DNA of 64,000 nt from Lepraria neglecta (taxonomy: Eukaryota; Ascomycota; Lecanoromycetes; Lecanorales; Stereocaulaceae). The notes beneath the pieces are model-generated. The model saw only the letters and a program-made list of their open reading frames with translations. It did no database searches and was not told the DNA's origin. The stretch covers positions 868,001 through 932,000 of the forward strand of contig CM065651.1 of NCBI GenBank assembly GCA_033220425.1. The letters are read 5' to 3'. The position numbers and the translations under genes are program-made. Of the stretch, positions 21,316 through 32,992 are shown in pieces; positions within the stretch are counted from its first letter, which is position 1, and each line of letters opens with the position of its first letter.

Positions 21316-21725
21316 AAAAAGTCTACTGGACAAATGCAAGTGCTTGGATGGCGCTCGACGTTGTATAATAGCTCGGAGTCGATACAGGATACCTTGAGCT
21401 TTGTGAGAACCCATAGGGAAAGGAGTTGAATAGATGCAAATCAGATCAAAAACCGTTAGTCTCATTTCCCTTGTACCCGTATTTGCTTGCCAAAGAGCAT
21501 ATTCAGTAAAGCTGGCATTCAACCAACTCTGCCCGTTGATTACACTTGTGCATATATTCAGGGCCCCAGGGCAGACTCCAATGTCTTCATACAGCGAACT
21601 TAAATGTTCTCATTGGACATTCCCTCCAAAACCCTAGATCTTCGCAGTACGCTATTGAAATAGCCCTTAATGAATCCCTACAACGCCTCCTCAAAATGCT
21701 ATGTTCATCTCAAACCCCCCAAACC
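21316..21725. other. Spacer between convergent genes
   Basis: This 410-bp gap lies between the stop codons of CBF5 (+) and the YTP1-like gene (-). No coding signal is seen. Confidence 0.55.
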
Positions 21726-23317
21726 TCAAAAAGTCGGCCTCCCATTCTCCTTCCTCCTCCCCGCCGCCCCCGCAGACTCCTCACTAACCTCATCCTCACT
21801 CATCAATCCCTCCAGCTCAAACTCCTCCGCATCCCTAACCCTCCTATCCACCTGCCCTGCATGTACATGATCTTTCAATCCTCCATTCGCCAAGCTCTTC
21901 GACTGAGCATCAAGAGGCCAGGCATAGCTTGCGTACAAGTGTAAAACCATCGAGACGAATAGGAAGAGCAGGAAGGAAATGCTGTAGAGGAGGAGGATGT
22001 AGGAGACATGGGAGACGTGGGCGGTAGCGAGGAGGGCCATTTGTTCTTCTGTGGCGCCCATGAAGAGGAAGCCTGATGTGTAGAGGAGCTGGGGAATAAA
22101 TTAGCAGATTGCCAAGTATAATCAGACGAAAAGCAATACTCACGAAAGGCGTAAGGTACTGGAAACTATTCGTCTCCTCGTTATCGGTCTCAGATATTGA
22201 ATTCTGATCCCTTAGCACAAATGAAATCTCAACTATCCTGACCGCTCCCGCTGCCATAAGCGTATAACCAAATACCGAATGCACATGCGTGCTGAGTTCC
22301 AGCTCTTGTGGATGCGCACTCATGGCCCAGCCCGTAAGCACTATAACCACCGCAGGAAACAAATTCCTTTTTGGCCTTCCATCTCTTTTCCTCGATAGCC
22401 ATACCCCGAGTAGTCCAGCGCACCACCACACGATTCCCATACTCGTATGCTGTAGATCATTTTTCCCCCACGGCCCACCCCATCTGTGTTCTGTGAATGT
22501 ATTGACGCATCCCCACGCCGCAATCAGCAAGCTATCGAAGAACTCTTGACTCCGTCCCGATCGCTTCAGCCAGACTTGTCCAACCAGTAGTAGGATCGTA
22601 AGGGTAATGCCGTATCCAATAAACGCACTCCCCATAATAAAATGCGCCAAACACTGCCCCAGATGATCATCTCTACAAAACCCCAGCGCTGTAATACCGC
22701 CAAATAGCATCTGCACCCAGCTAGCCACAGGCATAGCTTTTCCCATCATCCCGTGAATCATGAGTGTATACCGCCGTATCTGGGCATGTACTCCTTTTTC
22801 TAAGTGAAGCTTTAGGTAGACGCCTAGCACGACTTGCATGAGGAGCATGAGCATGAGCATGGTTGCCATTGAGGCGTGGACGTTGGGTGCGAATTGACGC
22901 CCGCCGTGCTCGTGGCCGAGGAAGTAGCCTACTATGGCGAGGACCGCGCCGAGGGTTTGGAGGGGGACGTGCCAGCGGGAGCGGACGATCTGGGAGGGAG
23001 TCAGTCAGACTGGAGGGATTTTGTAGATGTGTCTCAGGGGAGACGTACCCCAAGGACCATGCCGGTTGGGAAGACGATGCCGAAAGAGAGGATTTGGATC
23101 CCTATGTGGATCCATAGTATGGTATCCTGCCTGCGTAAGCACAACTCAAGGGGCTTTCCATAAGGGGGAGGCATACTATCGGTTCTGCAGACACTGCCTC
23201 GCCTTCTGGTATATCATCCATATGGTGTTCATGGGCTAGGACCTGGCCAGCGAAGCATACCAAAGCAGCTATGCTCAGCGGAGAACCTATGGCTGCTATT
23301 CTTACTGCGGAGAGCAT
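21726..23317 (-). CDS. YTP1-like: YTP1-like multispan membrane protein
   Basis: This protein has the layout of the fungal YTP1 family (DUF2427 domain plus Ytp1 C-terminal region), whose N-terminal half resembles cytochrome b561 helices; the biochemical role is not established. Four exons (23317-23177, 23126-23049, 22989-22144, 22088-21726) keep frame for 475 residues. It begins with a signal peptide (SPLSIAALVCFAGQVLAHEH) and a His-rich stretch. Then come helices including TILWIHIGIQILSFGIVFPT, ASMATMLMLMLLMQVVLGVY, and GLLGVWLSRKRDGRPKRNLF. Conserved histidines lie near the helices (WIHIG, GHEHGG, NVHASM, MIHGMMG), as expected for haem ligation in b561-like folds. The last exon has LLYTSGFLFMGATEEQM and a final helix, then an acidic cytosolic tail. 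It is convergent with CBF5. Confidence 0.87.
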
Positions 23318-23984
23318 TATGGGAGACGCATGCGTTATGGTGATGGCCCTCTCATTGCCACAAAAGGAGATTTGGTATGGTACTAGAGGTGCTCCAAGGG
23401 CAAGTCGAACAGTCGGCGAAAATCGAATTCAGGTAGTTGTCAGCGTGGTGGTCCCTGAGAAATCGAAGGGGGCAAAATGTCGGCCAATGAGCGGAGAACA
23501 ACGGAAAGCATGCCGCCTTCCTAGCAGCAAGAGCTCCAGGAGACAACCCCCTGAGGCCATTTTTAACAAAGCATTTTGAGAAAAATCGTTCCAGATTATG
23601 ACAGTACCTTCTTACGCACATTTCATGATCTTTACTCAAAGCACTGAAGCCATGCTCTGCTTACACTGTACTGAATGAAATCACGTATTCTAGGCAATTG
23701 GTCTCAAAACTCTCGGAGTCTACTACACTCTGCATACCATACTAGACATGATCACGAAACATTTTTCCCCCTTCTACTTCTAGCCTCAAAGGTGAGCAGC
23801 GGCTGCTTTAAGGTGAGCCGGGGTGAGCTCCCGCGGAGCAGTGCAGGGGCGCAGCACGCTGGATCCGGTCCCACAAGACAATTTTCTCCATCTATCTTGC
23901 AAATAAACGTTCGGTCATAGATGACTTATAACTTCACCACCATCCCAAAAACGTCAGCTTTGTATTCGTTCACCTGCTTCTGAA
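23318..23984. other. Spacer at the edge of the conserved block
   Basis: This 667-bp divergent gap lies between the YTP1-like gene and the next plus-strand gene. It contains small frames on both strands with no recognisable content. Composition is still normal. Confidence 0.45.
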
Positions 23985-24565
23985 ATGGCCTATGTGAGTC
24001 GTACTGACTCCCGTCTGCAATTGGATCAAATCCACTGACCTCCGTTAAGTACATGGGCAAACCCATCCCCAAGTTCTACTATGACAGGATCAAGGCGGCC
24101 GGGTCTTTTGAAACTGAGCTCGACAACTTTTGGAATAACACATTGCCCCACTACTTTACGCAAGACAAACTCTATGGGATAGAACAAGAACAGCGGCCGC
24201 TGGAAGGCGTTGTCAAGCAGCGTGCCGACTTCAACATTCGCTACGTCAAAAATGGCGACCCGAAGAAAGTCGTCCTCATGGAGGACAAGAAGAGAGGACA
24301 TGAGACCCAGTCGTCCAAATGGTCCGAGGCCCTTGAACAGCTTACGAACTACATGAAATTGGTGCGTTCCGAACAGGGTGGCAAGGAGGCTCTCTACAGT
24401 GCTGTCACCATCGGAACCTACGTGCGATTTTACTATTTCATGCTTGGCGAGCAGACGATGCAGGACTATCCATCCCCAGTGACCGGAAAAGCTTATGAAC
24501 TCAAGACTGACGAGGAAAACGTTCACAAAATCTTGAACGAGCTTGTCGCCAAAACCTCTTGCTAA
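23985..24565 (+). CDS. Small PD-(D/E)XK nuclease-like fungal protein
   Basis: I read a three-codon first exon (ATG GCC TAT, 23985-23993), a 56-nt intron with GTGAGT and a CTGAC-like branch, and a second exon 24050-24565, for 174 residues; starting at ATG 24053 instead loses only the first few residues. The core pattern resembles the restriction-endonuclease fold: an acidic residue in KQRADFNIRYVK, then a beta-strand with VVLMEDKKRGHE matching the (D/E)XK half, followed by a helix SEALEQLTNYMKLVRSEQGG and a strand TIGTYVRFYYFM. Such small proteins occur in fungal accessory regions. Activity cannot be claimed: only the strand-D/ED-K arrangement is visible. No signal peptide or membrane segment is seen. 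It could equally be a non-catalytic relative. Confidence 0.7.
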
Positions 24566-25041
24566 GTCTAATTTCGCAAAGAATACAGACCCGCTGCCCG
24601 GAACGCTAAGCTTATTTTTGACTTTGGGAGCAATATTAGGGCGAAGGTTTCAACTACGGTTAGGGGCCAAGTGACTCACAAATCACATGCTTGACCAAAG
24701 TCCGTAACCCATGCTTTACGCTCATTAATACAAACCTGTACCTAATGCGTCGCCTACCGTGGACTTTGGCTTCGAAAGTCCACTTTCTGTTAGAAATGTA
24801 GATCTTTCCAATCAAACCCAATTCACTCCACATAGTTTGAAGCAGTGATGTGTGTGGCCTACCGCCGAGTCAATGCAGTGCTTCGAATAAATCTCAGAGC
24901 AGATTCTCGAGCCCTGTAGCCTCCTGTGGAGACTTCGAATGACTATTCAGACTTGCTCCGCTTGCCGGTCGTTTGCTTTTGGTTCTTCCCTGCTCTTGGT
25001 AACCCGTCGAGTGTGGGAGACATGCTACTAACCCCATTGCC
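24566..25041. other. Spacer between tandem genes
   Basis: This 476-bp gap lies upstream of the F-box gene and has no supportable frame. It should contain a 3' region and a promoter. Confidence 0.5.
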
Positions 25042-27320
25042 ATGAGCCCTGTTATCTTCGGTTGTATAGTCTGCGGACATGCAATTTATGGCTACGAGAC
25101 GTCAGCCGAGGGGTCTTGGTTAAGAGAATTTCGTGCAAGTAGGGTCTTTCAAGCGTATGACAAAGATCCAAAGCTGATCCTATCAGTCTATTCAAGTCCT
25201 GAAGGAATCTTTATCTCTGGTGTCGGTCGGTACAATGACCCCGATGGTGGGACGTGGATCGCCCGTTTCGATCCCGCTATGCGGTGGGACGACCAGGATT
25301 GTGTCTTCCAAGCTGGCGACGAGCTTCCGGTCATGCGGCAGCGTCCAGAAAACAATCGGCACGGATTCGTGCTTCACGATGCCTGCTGGCGTCTTCTCCA
25401 GAAGGCTCTAGAACCCGAGAAGGTTCCTCTCGAGCGGCTTCTCAAGATCTGCAGATCGTTACCGTTTCCGCTTCGAGGAATCAGCGTGTGCTGGAGCCAC
25501 GATTACGGAGACCTGACCGCCTTCGATGATCAGCATCATTATCCATGGGAGGACCAGCTCATGGAGCAAAGCAGTGGCTCCGAAATATATCAGTACGCCA
25601 GGGAAAACCTCTACGATATGCCAGAGATCTCTGAACCACTCAAGATGCGTTTGGAAAACCCACCACACTTGTTCGCAAAGACACAAACAGGAGACTGCTT
25701 TTCAACGCTTCCATGGGAGATTCTCGAGGCTATAGCTATCAACTTGCCGACTGGAGATGCTCTCGTCCTGCGTCGAGCTTCCAGAGCGTTCCTCCCCGTT
25801 TTGACTAGTCAGATTTTCTGGGCGTCCCAATTTCAACCCGGTCACGAGCGCGAATATGTTTTCGAGAAGCGAAACAAAGAGCAGAGAGACTGGATTTCGT
25901 TGTATCGACGCACCAGTTACGCCCATAGTCCTCCCGGGCTAAAAAATAGGAGAAGAGTTGGGGGTCTGATTCGAAAATTGATCATTTTGCTACCTTTACG
26001 CCTGGACGAGTGCTGCGAATTGCCTCCCATACCCTCGAGTGTTGATGGCTTGAAATGGATTGAGGTGGCTGGAGATATCAAGCGTACAACAGGCTCTGGC
26101 CATTGCGAATATTTTAACGAGGGTTGCCGTCTTTTTCAAAAACAGTGTGGTCCTATACCTGGCGATCTCTCCAAAATTTCCTTTTCGATCGTTGCAGCTG
26201 GTGATGTTACGTATATTACTGGAATACGTCTAATGACCAGCGACGACGCGGACATTCGTCTAGGATATCTGGCCGAAGGCAACGAAACCTTCGTCGAAGT
26301 CACAGTAGTGAAAGGATTTGTTTTGGCCATGGGACCGCGGGGCATCCGAGCTATCCAGGTCATCGGTGTCAATGAACATACGTCGGAATGGTTTGGCTGC
26401 CCGACGGAATCGCCGGTGACGGAGCGTCTAGCAGGCTGTGAATCCATCAGTGCTCTGGAAGTAGGCTTCGACGTGAGTCCACTCCTCGTTCCACTCTCTG
26501 AAACATTTTATCCGATTCGTTAATCATAATAGGGATATAAAATTGTCAGTCTCGCGGTAGCCGAACCGAACTTGCCCTGTGTGCCACAACCAGGAGCACA
26601 CGGTTCATCTCTGCGACCCACGGCGTTGTGGTATCCCACGGTGCCCAGCCCCAACGTATGCCTCAACGATGAATCATTTATGGGTGAATGTCCGTCTACT
26701 GCCGGATACCAACCTTTGTTCTGGACTCTCTTCGGAGGCCCCGGTGGCATCTATCTGCGATCCTTGACCGAAGTCAGTGTCACTCGCTTGGGTGACTTGT
26801 GCGACATCGAGTTCCGCTACGACACAGAAGATACATCTATGAAGACGCGCACACTAGGCCGTCGTAATATTACAGAATTCTCGCGCATTATACGATTCCC
26901 CATAGACGGTCCTGGAGGGGAATTAATCCAGACCGTCGACGTCAGTATTGAACGTGCGGCTGGAGAGCGCGTATACAGCTTCTACAGGCATGGTAAATTA
27001 AGCTCTTTTCGGGTGAGTAAGGTCCAATATGATTGAATCTCGATTATATCTGAATTGCGGCCGCTGATGTTCCACCGGCGTGATATAGATCACGACGAAT
27101 CGTGGGAGGTCTATCCATTTCCAACCCGAAGCCAGTTCGCTTAATAATCCTTCGTTGATCCCACTATCACTCGCTCCCGGAACAACCATCACTGGGTTTT
27201 ATGCAAGCCAGGTATGCCATGCTTCTGTTGAGTGGAGCGATGAGTGAGGTTCACTAAAGATAATAGCATCCCGAAGCGGGTCTCAACAGCTTAGGGGTAA
27301 TGTCCGAGGCAATTGAGTAA
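25042..27320 (+). CDS. Four-exon F-box protein with fungal C-terminal beta domain
   Basis: Four exons (25042-26472, 26533-27012, 27089-27211, 27267-27320) keep frame for 695 residues. The N-terminus has a paired-cysteine start (FGCIVCGHAI) and a conserved region with the HDACWRLLQKALEPE motif seen in a widespread fungal F-box family (the DUF7600 type, by my recollection). The F-box lies at about residues 219-265: STLPWEILEAIAINLPTGDA, then LRRASRAFLPVL. F-box proteins link SKP1-CUL1 ubiquitin ligases to substrates. The C-terminal half is beta-rich and repeats the theme ITGIRLM and ITGFYASQHPEAGLNSLGV, the latter split over exons 3 and 4. The last exon is 18 codons. Stopping at the read-through past exon 1 would lose about a third of the protein. 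The substrate is unknown. Confidence 0.85.
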
Positions 27321-28100
27321 AGAGCTGGATTTCCGGGTTAAGACACCGATAAAAATGAAATGCCTCTACAACGGGTCCCTCATGCATGTTGAGTCGTATG
27401 CAAGAACAGTTACACAAGGCAATTCAAAGTTCTGCATGCGGTAGGGAATGCAATGAGCAGTGCTATATGCGTGAAGGTACACAGGCGCCGGCATATGCGC
27501 CGCTTGTGGGTGGGACTTGGACAGTCATCGATAAGATTATCATTCCAAACGCTCATGGCTCGCTCCTTGGGAGCAGGTCAGAAGCTGCAGATTCAGTCCC
27601 AACTGCGCGCCAGCGACCTTGGCGAGCCCAAAAAGAAACTGGCGGTAAGAGCTTGGTAATGAGAGCAAGGGACAGAACGGAGCTTATATGTTAAAAATTG
27701 GCTTTAATGAATTATATATCTGAAAATACAAAAAAATAAAACCCTGACTATACAATTTGCTACACAGCGCCTCCCTACACGAATCTTAGGTTGATCTGTC
27801 TCGCTCATGTACCGTGCCCGTCTTAGCCACTAAATCTGGGATTTGGTCGCTCTGGGGCCAGTTGTAATTACCTGTTTGATAGTAAGCTGCACACTTCGTG
27901 TTAAAGTAGATAAACTATTATACAAAGAGGACGAATAGACTGACTGCTTGACTCAATTCAACAAGGCGAGAACATTTACTTCTCGCGCGTCAGCGCCGCT
28001 GCCCGCCAGCTCGTTGATTCCTCGGCTTCTTGAATGCTAGCTCCGTTGCCTAGGTGAATGACGTCGTCAGCGTAACTTCTTGCGAAGCCAGAAAGCTTGA
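27321..28100. other. Spacer between convergent genes
   Basis: This 780-bp gap lies between the F-box gene and the DUF7924-type gene, ending tail to tail. Short frames around 27386-27694 have no support. An A-rich stretch at about 27715-27740 may be part of a 3' untranslated region. Confidence 0.45.
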
Positions 28101-29868
28101 CTAGCTGTCATCTTCGCCTAATATAGATTCAGCGTTCGATTGCTGCGAAATTTGAGGTGTAGATTGGGAGAAAGAAGTAGATTGAGGAAGATCGAAATTG
28201 ATATCGGCTGGCAAGTCATCGATGGCCGAGCAGATCATTTTATGGAGTTTCACTGAGTGATCATCGTATACATTCTTGGTGAATTTGTAGGTGGTCCACT
28301 TTTCCTTGCCCTCTTGTTCGGTGAAGTCGAATGTGCGTATTGGATAGCGATAGAAGGTAGTCTTGTCCTCTTCGATCACGGGGTAATGGCCGTAGATCCT
28401 CACCGACCTATGATCGTGCGAGACCGAAAAGGCAAGAACTTCCCGGTCCAGCTCTTTCTCGCGCTTCACATGTCTAAAGAGTCCGACAAGAGCTCTTACG
28501 GCGACGCTCATGCTCTGGGCGTTCTGGCGATCGGCAACATCGAGAGCCGCGGCGCCGCACTTCACCTCACAGGTAAAGAAAGGAAAGTATATCCGCGTTG
28601 TAGCCATGAAATGGGTAAGAAGCTTGGACCCGGGCTCACCTACGAACGGCTTGAGCTTATTCAGTTGTTCCTGGGTGAACGCAGATCGCCCAAATCCTAC
28701 AGAGTAGTCGGGTTGTGGACGAGTACCCTCGAACTCTTCTGCGCTATTCCAGCCTTCGTTGACACTCTCGCAAAGATAACTGAGATGTTTAGCACCAAAG
28801 ATTCTTAGAACTTGAGCAGATGGGCAAATGAGTGGGGAAATATCCCGGACAACCATAGCTTCATTCCTCCCTTGTACACTTTCGCAAGTTTCGTCGAACA
28901 GGTCATCGCGAAATAATGTATCCTGCGGGACTATTTGCTCCTTTCCAAGTAAGGTTCGGCAAAGGCCCCTGCTCGTATCTGTAATGCCTAAAGTGGACTT
29001 GCGCATGTAGCTGCCCTTTTGCTCCAGGCGGATTTCATACTCTGGATTATTGTATTGGGCACTTTTGGCTTCCCGCGGCAGTTGATCGCTAGGTGTCTTG
29101 AGGGTTGATTGCGATTTCTTGCGGCTGAGGGAAGATGAGGACCTCTTCCTCGCAAACAGATGAGGTAGATGAGGAAAACCGTGCATTGCGTAAAACTCCC
29201 GTAACCTATCCCTTTGTTCGAACTTTTCTGGAGACTTGCCCCTCTTGAAATCTTCTCTGACCTGGCTGTCTTGCTCGAAGTAGTCCTTACGCCACCTCCC
29301 AGTCTGAATCCAATATTGAAGAGGGTCAAGGCAGTTCTCGCTGATGTCGGTCACTGCTTCCGGATGTAATTCCTTTTCAGCTGCACAGCTTGAAGGTTTA
29401 GTTCGTAGCCGCTTTAAAGGAAGCTGCTCTCGGATTCGGGAAGAGAGACGTCCAGCTTCTTGTTCTTCTTGCCCTCGTTTCCGTTTTCGAGAAGACGCGG
29501 ACGATTTATGGAGGACTTGCGGACGCTGTGTCGCCTCAATCAGGTCAGCGCTACAACATGGTAAGAGAAGCAAAGAGGACACATACTTTTCTGTCCTCGG
29601 GGCTGTTGCTTGTTGGAGGGGAGAGAGGTGCTTGCACCTCCTGGATGTAATGACTTTTGGATCTGGATTGCTTGCGTAGGTTTTCTATCGCTTGCAGGCG
29701 TGCGCTTTTGCGAACGGCTACTTGTTTTCTGATACCTCGAGGCTGGTTCCCTACAGACGGTCAGCTCAAACACGCAGTGTGGACTTCGAGTATTCCACCT
29801 TGATCCTTTAGTACTGGAGGTTGCCGCCCATTATTCTTGATGTTTGACTTTGCTTGAACGTGGGCCAT
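28101..29868 (-). CDS. Large PD-(D/E)XK-like protein of the fungal DUF7924 type
   Basis: Three exons (29868-29799, 29750-29587, 29525-28101) keep frame for 552 residues, starting MAHVQAKSNIKNNGRQ. The first 150 residues are basic and disordered with nuclear-signal-like patches (SSRKRKRGQEEQ). The C-terminal globular part carries VLRIFGAKHLSYLCESVNEG, then RPQPDYSVGFGRSAFT, and FFTCEVKCGAAALDVADRQN; the D of PDYS and the EVK form the PD-(D/E)XK arrangement. Further strands follow (FSVSHDHRSVRIYGHYPVI) and a helix near FTKNVYDDHSVKLHKMICSA. I assign it to the abundant fungal DUF7924 family from memory. These are often found beside transposons or at accessory-region borders, as here. Function is unknown. 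The second intron is taken with the CAG acceptor at 29526-29527, which alone restores frame. Confidence 0.8.
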
Positions 29869-30080
29869 GTCGACTGGAATAAGGGGGCAGGAGATGCCTT
29901 CATATAGTCGCTGGCTTGGAATAGAGTGTGAGGACGTTGTCTCAGGGATTCAGACCTCCGAGGTTTAATCGAAAAGTGTTTCTCACCTGAAGGTGAAACC
30001 CTACGCTAGGCCTTCCGGGCACTAAATTACCTTAAAACCGGTGCCACTAGGCGAAAAATTTGAAATTAATAGTATTGGCG

Positions 30081-30363
30081 CCCCCGTAGGCCCCCGGTGT
30101 ATGCCCCCCGTATATGCCCCCGGTGTAGACCGGTGTAGACCCCGTGTATGTGCCTATATAGGCCCCGTGTGTATGTGCCCTGTATGTGTATATCTCCCCG
30201 TGTATATGTGTGCCCCCCGCGTATGTGTAGCCCCCGTGTATGTGTGGCCCCCCGTGTATGTGTGGCCCCCGTGTGTGTATGCCTCCCCGTGTATATGCCT
30301 CCCCGTGTGTGTGTGTGTGCCCTGTGTAGGTCCCCCGTGTGTGCTCTGTGTAGGTCTCCCGGT
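30081..30363. repeat. GT/C-rich minisatellite
   Basis: The plus strand is a run of degenerate units of about 14-20 bp built on CCCCCGTGTATGTGTG, with nearly no adenine-cytosine breaks. Long open frames on both strands here come from the repeat (Cys-Val-Tyr-Pro on plus, His-Thr-Gly on minus) and are not genes. It lies at the switch from normal to RIP-altered DNA. Confidence 0.85.
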
Positions 30364-30889
30364 ATATAATTTGTATACAGCTTAATATAGCGCGTAATTC
30401 TGGCGGATATATGAGACTGCCCCATATCGAATTAGTTAGAAGCATGCTTACTGTATATAATTTAATGGTTGTGGTGGCTGTGAAAAGTCTTTTGAAAAGT
30501 ATCGCTCTTTGGTGGTGACGCGAAGCCGTGGATTGATATTTACCTTATTTTCCGCTCAGACGCGCTGCTGTAAATGCCCGGACGCTTGCCGGCCCGCTTA
30601 GTAAGCTGCTAGTCTAAGTTATCTGAGACAAGAAAGACAACTTAATCTCGATAGGATATTGAACTCGTTCTTTTACGCATTCTGAGTGGTGGGTGGAAGG
30701 CAATCTATCGTATCGACCAGCGATGGGTGAAAACTAAATGTGACCCGGAGAACGTGGTATATGGTTCCTCTTTCCCTCCAGCTTGGTAAATTCGCTAACA
30801 GTGTATAGTTGGGTAGGTTCGGCGTATCCACCAGCCAGCATGGTACACTACTTCACGACGACACTTAATTCCTACTGGCTTTAGCTATT
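30364..30889. other. Boundary spacer
   Basis: This 526-bp stretch lies between the minisatellite and the DUF3435 relic. No reading frame is supported. If the relic once had its N-terminal half, it should have been here, but I do not see it. Confidence 0.45.
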
Positions 30890-32987
30890 GTAATTTGGGG
30901 GGTGAACACTCTCGACGACCTCTGGCAACTTAAGATTCCCGACGGGGATAACGAGCTCCCCCTTCGGTGGAATGACTCGGTTATACACCTCCCGATCCTA
31001 CGTAATACTATAATGCGAGACGGGGTCACCAATGAGCCGCTTCTGAAAAGAAGTTTCGATCGGATCCTCAAATCGGTGCTTAATCTCTCCGGGTTCTTTG
31101 GACCTGCGACAGTGTATACTATACGGCGTTTTGTCGGCAAGAAAGTTAATGGTAAATTCCTGCCAGGAGGCTTATCGACGCTACTTTTGCTGATAGAGGT
31201 GTTATAGCCAGGTATACCGAAGTCGAAAGGTCTCAATATGTCCTTTAAGGAGATCTACGCGTCTGGGGTCGAAGTTATGTGGCAAATACCTCTTCGGTTT
31301 GCGGGAGGTTAGCTACCCTCGATGAACCAGTATAACACGATTATATGGACTATTTCTAGTCCTTTGCCAAATTCTATGAAAGCGGCCTTCTAAGTAAACT
31401 TCCTGCTAGAGAAGAAGCTGCGATCTCGCAGTATCCTAAACTCCTCGATCTCGAATCTGAAGTTTATCAGCTTAAAAGCGGATACGGCTCTCTGTCTTAA
31501 ATTTAAGCTGCTGTTAGTAAAGCCTGTGTGTATCGGCTCCGCCTGACCAGGAAGCGATTATAGTAATACAAACTCGAATGGGTTCGGGAACGGAGGGATT
31601 AGAAGGTGATGACTTGTGGTAAAGGGTGCGCCGAGGACTAATCCTAGACGGACCTCGCGGACATTCTCGCGCGGGTTATACCTAAACGCGGTTGCCTCGC
31701 GAAAACGATGATCTTAGATCAGGTTGTGTCGGAGAAGGAACGCAAAGACGCTATTAAGGATCTCTGCTCTCTCGCGTCTCTAGATTATACTACTATTTAT
31801 CGGCCCGGGGAAGAGCCAGCTCAGGGTCTTTGCCCTATAGAGAGCTGTAGTCTCGCGATAAACAGGTATTTCCCTCTCCGATTAAACGGCTGTGCAAGGT
31901 CTAATAATGATAGCTTACCCGAAGTCTAACGAAGCACGTATATTCACTACTGTTGATAGACAGAGCTCGCGAAGACGTTTGAGCGTATACTATCTAAACT
32001 ATAATATTGCTTTACTTGTTTCAATTGGTATGTCGAAGAGGTATAGGATTAAGACTGTTAAAGGTATCTCGAGTCGATTACCTCTAAATAGTACGTATCT
32101 ATTACTTATTGTAATACTCTCGTTCGTCCTGCTTTCTGCCCCTTCTGTCTCGGTGGTAAGTAGCTCCCAGCCTTAACCCGATAGAGCTCTTAGACTAGGG
32201 AGGCCAAACTGTAGAGCTACCTCGGAGAGTATCTAGCAACGGCCTGTTGGCTGAGGAAATGCCCTTATCCCTTATATAGCCTGGACCTCGAGAGCGAGAA
32301 ATCATTCCTCTATCACCTGAATAACGTATATAGCTTATAGATAAGTGCGTTAATATAGAAACCTTAGCCTGGCAAAGGTGACTATAACGCTCTTACCTGG
32401 GTTCCGGGGGCCGGGAGCTAGAAGGGAGAGCGGAAGAGGTAGGGTGAAGATAAGCAGGAACTAAGGCTATCAAATAAATGTTTTAAGCCTAATACTCTCA
32501 ATGATAAAGAAGACCTAAAGCCTCTAAGGCACCCGTTCGATCTAAGAGCTACTAATATCGCCTAGACTTCTCTTTCGCTAGAGATGCCTAAAGTCTCCCT
32601 TATGGATTTGACTGCTGATGACGATATACTACCAGAATTGAGTTATGATATATCCTTATTATCTCCGGATACTAACGAGACTCACTTACTAGATAGCTTT
32701 AGCTAACAGGAGAATATCTTGCCGATAAGCCTAAGGGGCGAGCCTGAACTTGATCTAGATAAGGTTCGAATGCTGGCCGACGACGCTCTCTTCTTAGAGT
32801 TCTTACGCTCTCTATCCCTATCACTCTGCTACACCGGCGCGGACTATAATAAGGATGACCTCCGGACCAGTATGCCACCGCAAACCATCGTTCCTGTAAA
32901 CGTCTATATTTCCCCCGAGAGAGACCTCTATCTAGCAGAGCTGGCTACTGAACGTGTCCCGGATGTTAAATATAAGAAGATTCAGAC

Positions 32988-32992
32988 TAAGA
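32988..32992. repeat. Target-site duplication TAAGA, left copy
   Basis: The five bases TAAGA directly precede the left LTR of retroelement 1; the same five follow its right LTR at 39732-39736. Confidence 0.9.

Noticed and set aside
30041-30445. Open frames of over 100 codons on both strands in the GT-rich stretch
   Set aside because: They are repeat translation (Cys-Val-Tyr-Pro or His-Thr-Gly runs) of a minisatellite, with no start context or family resemblance.
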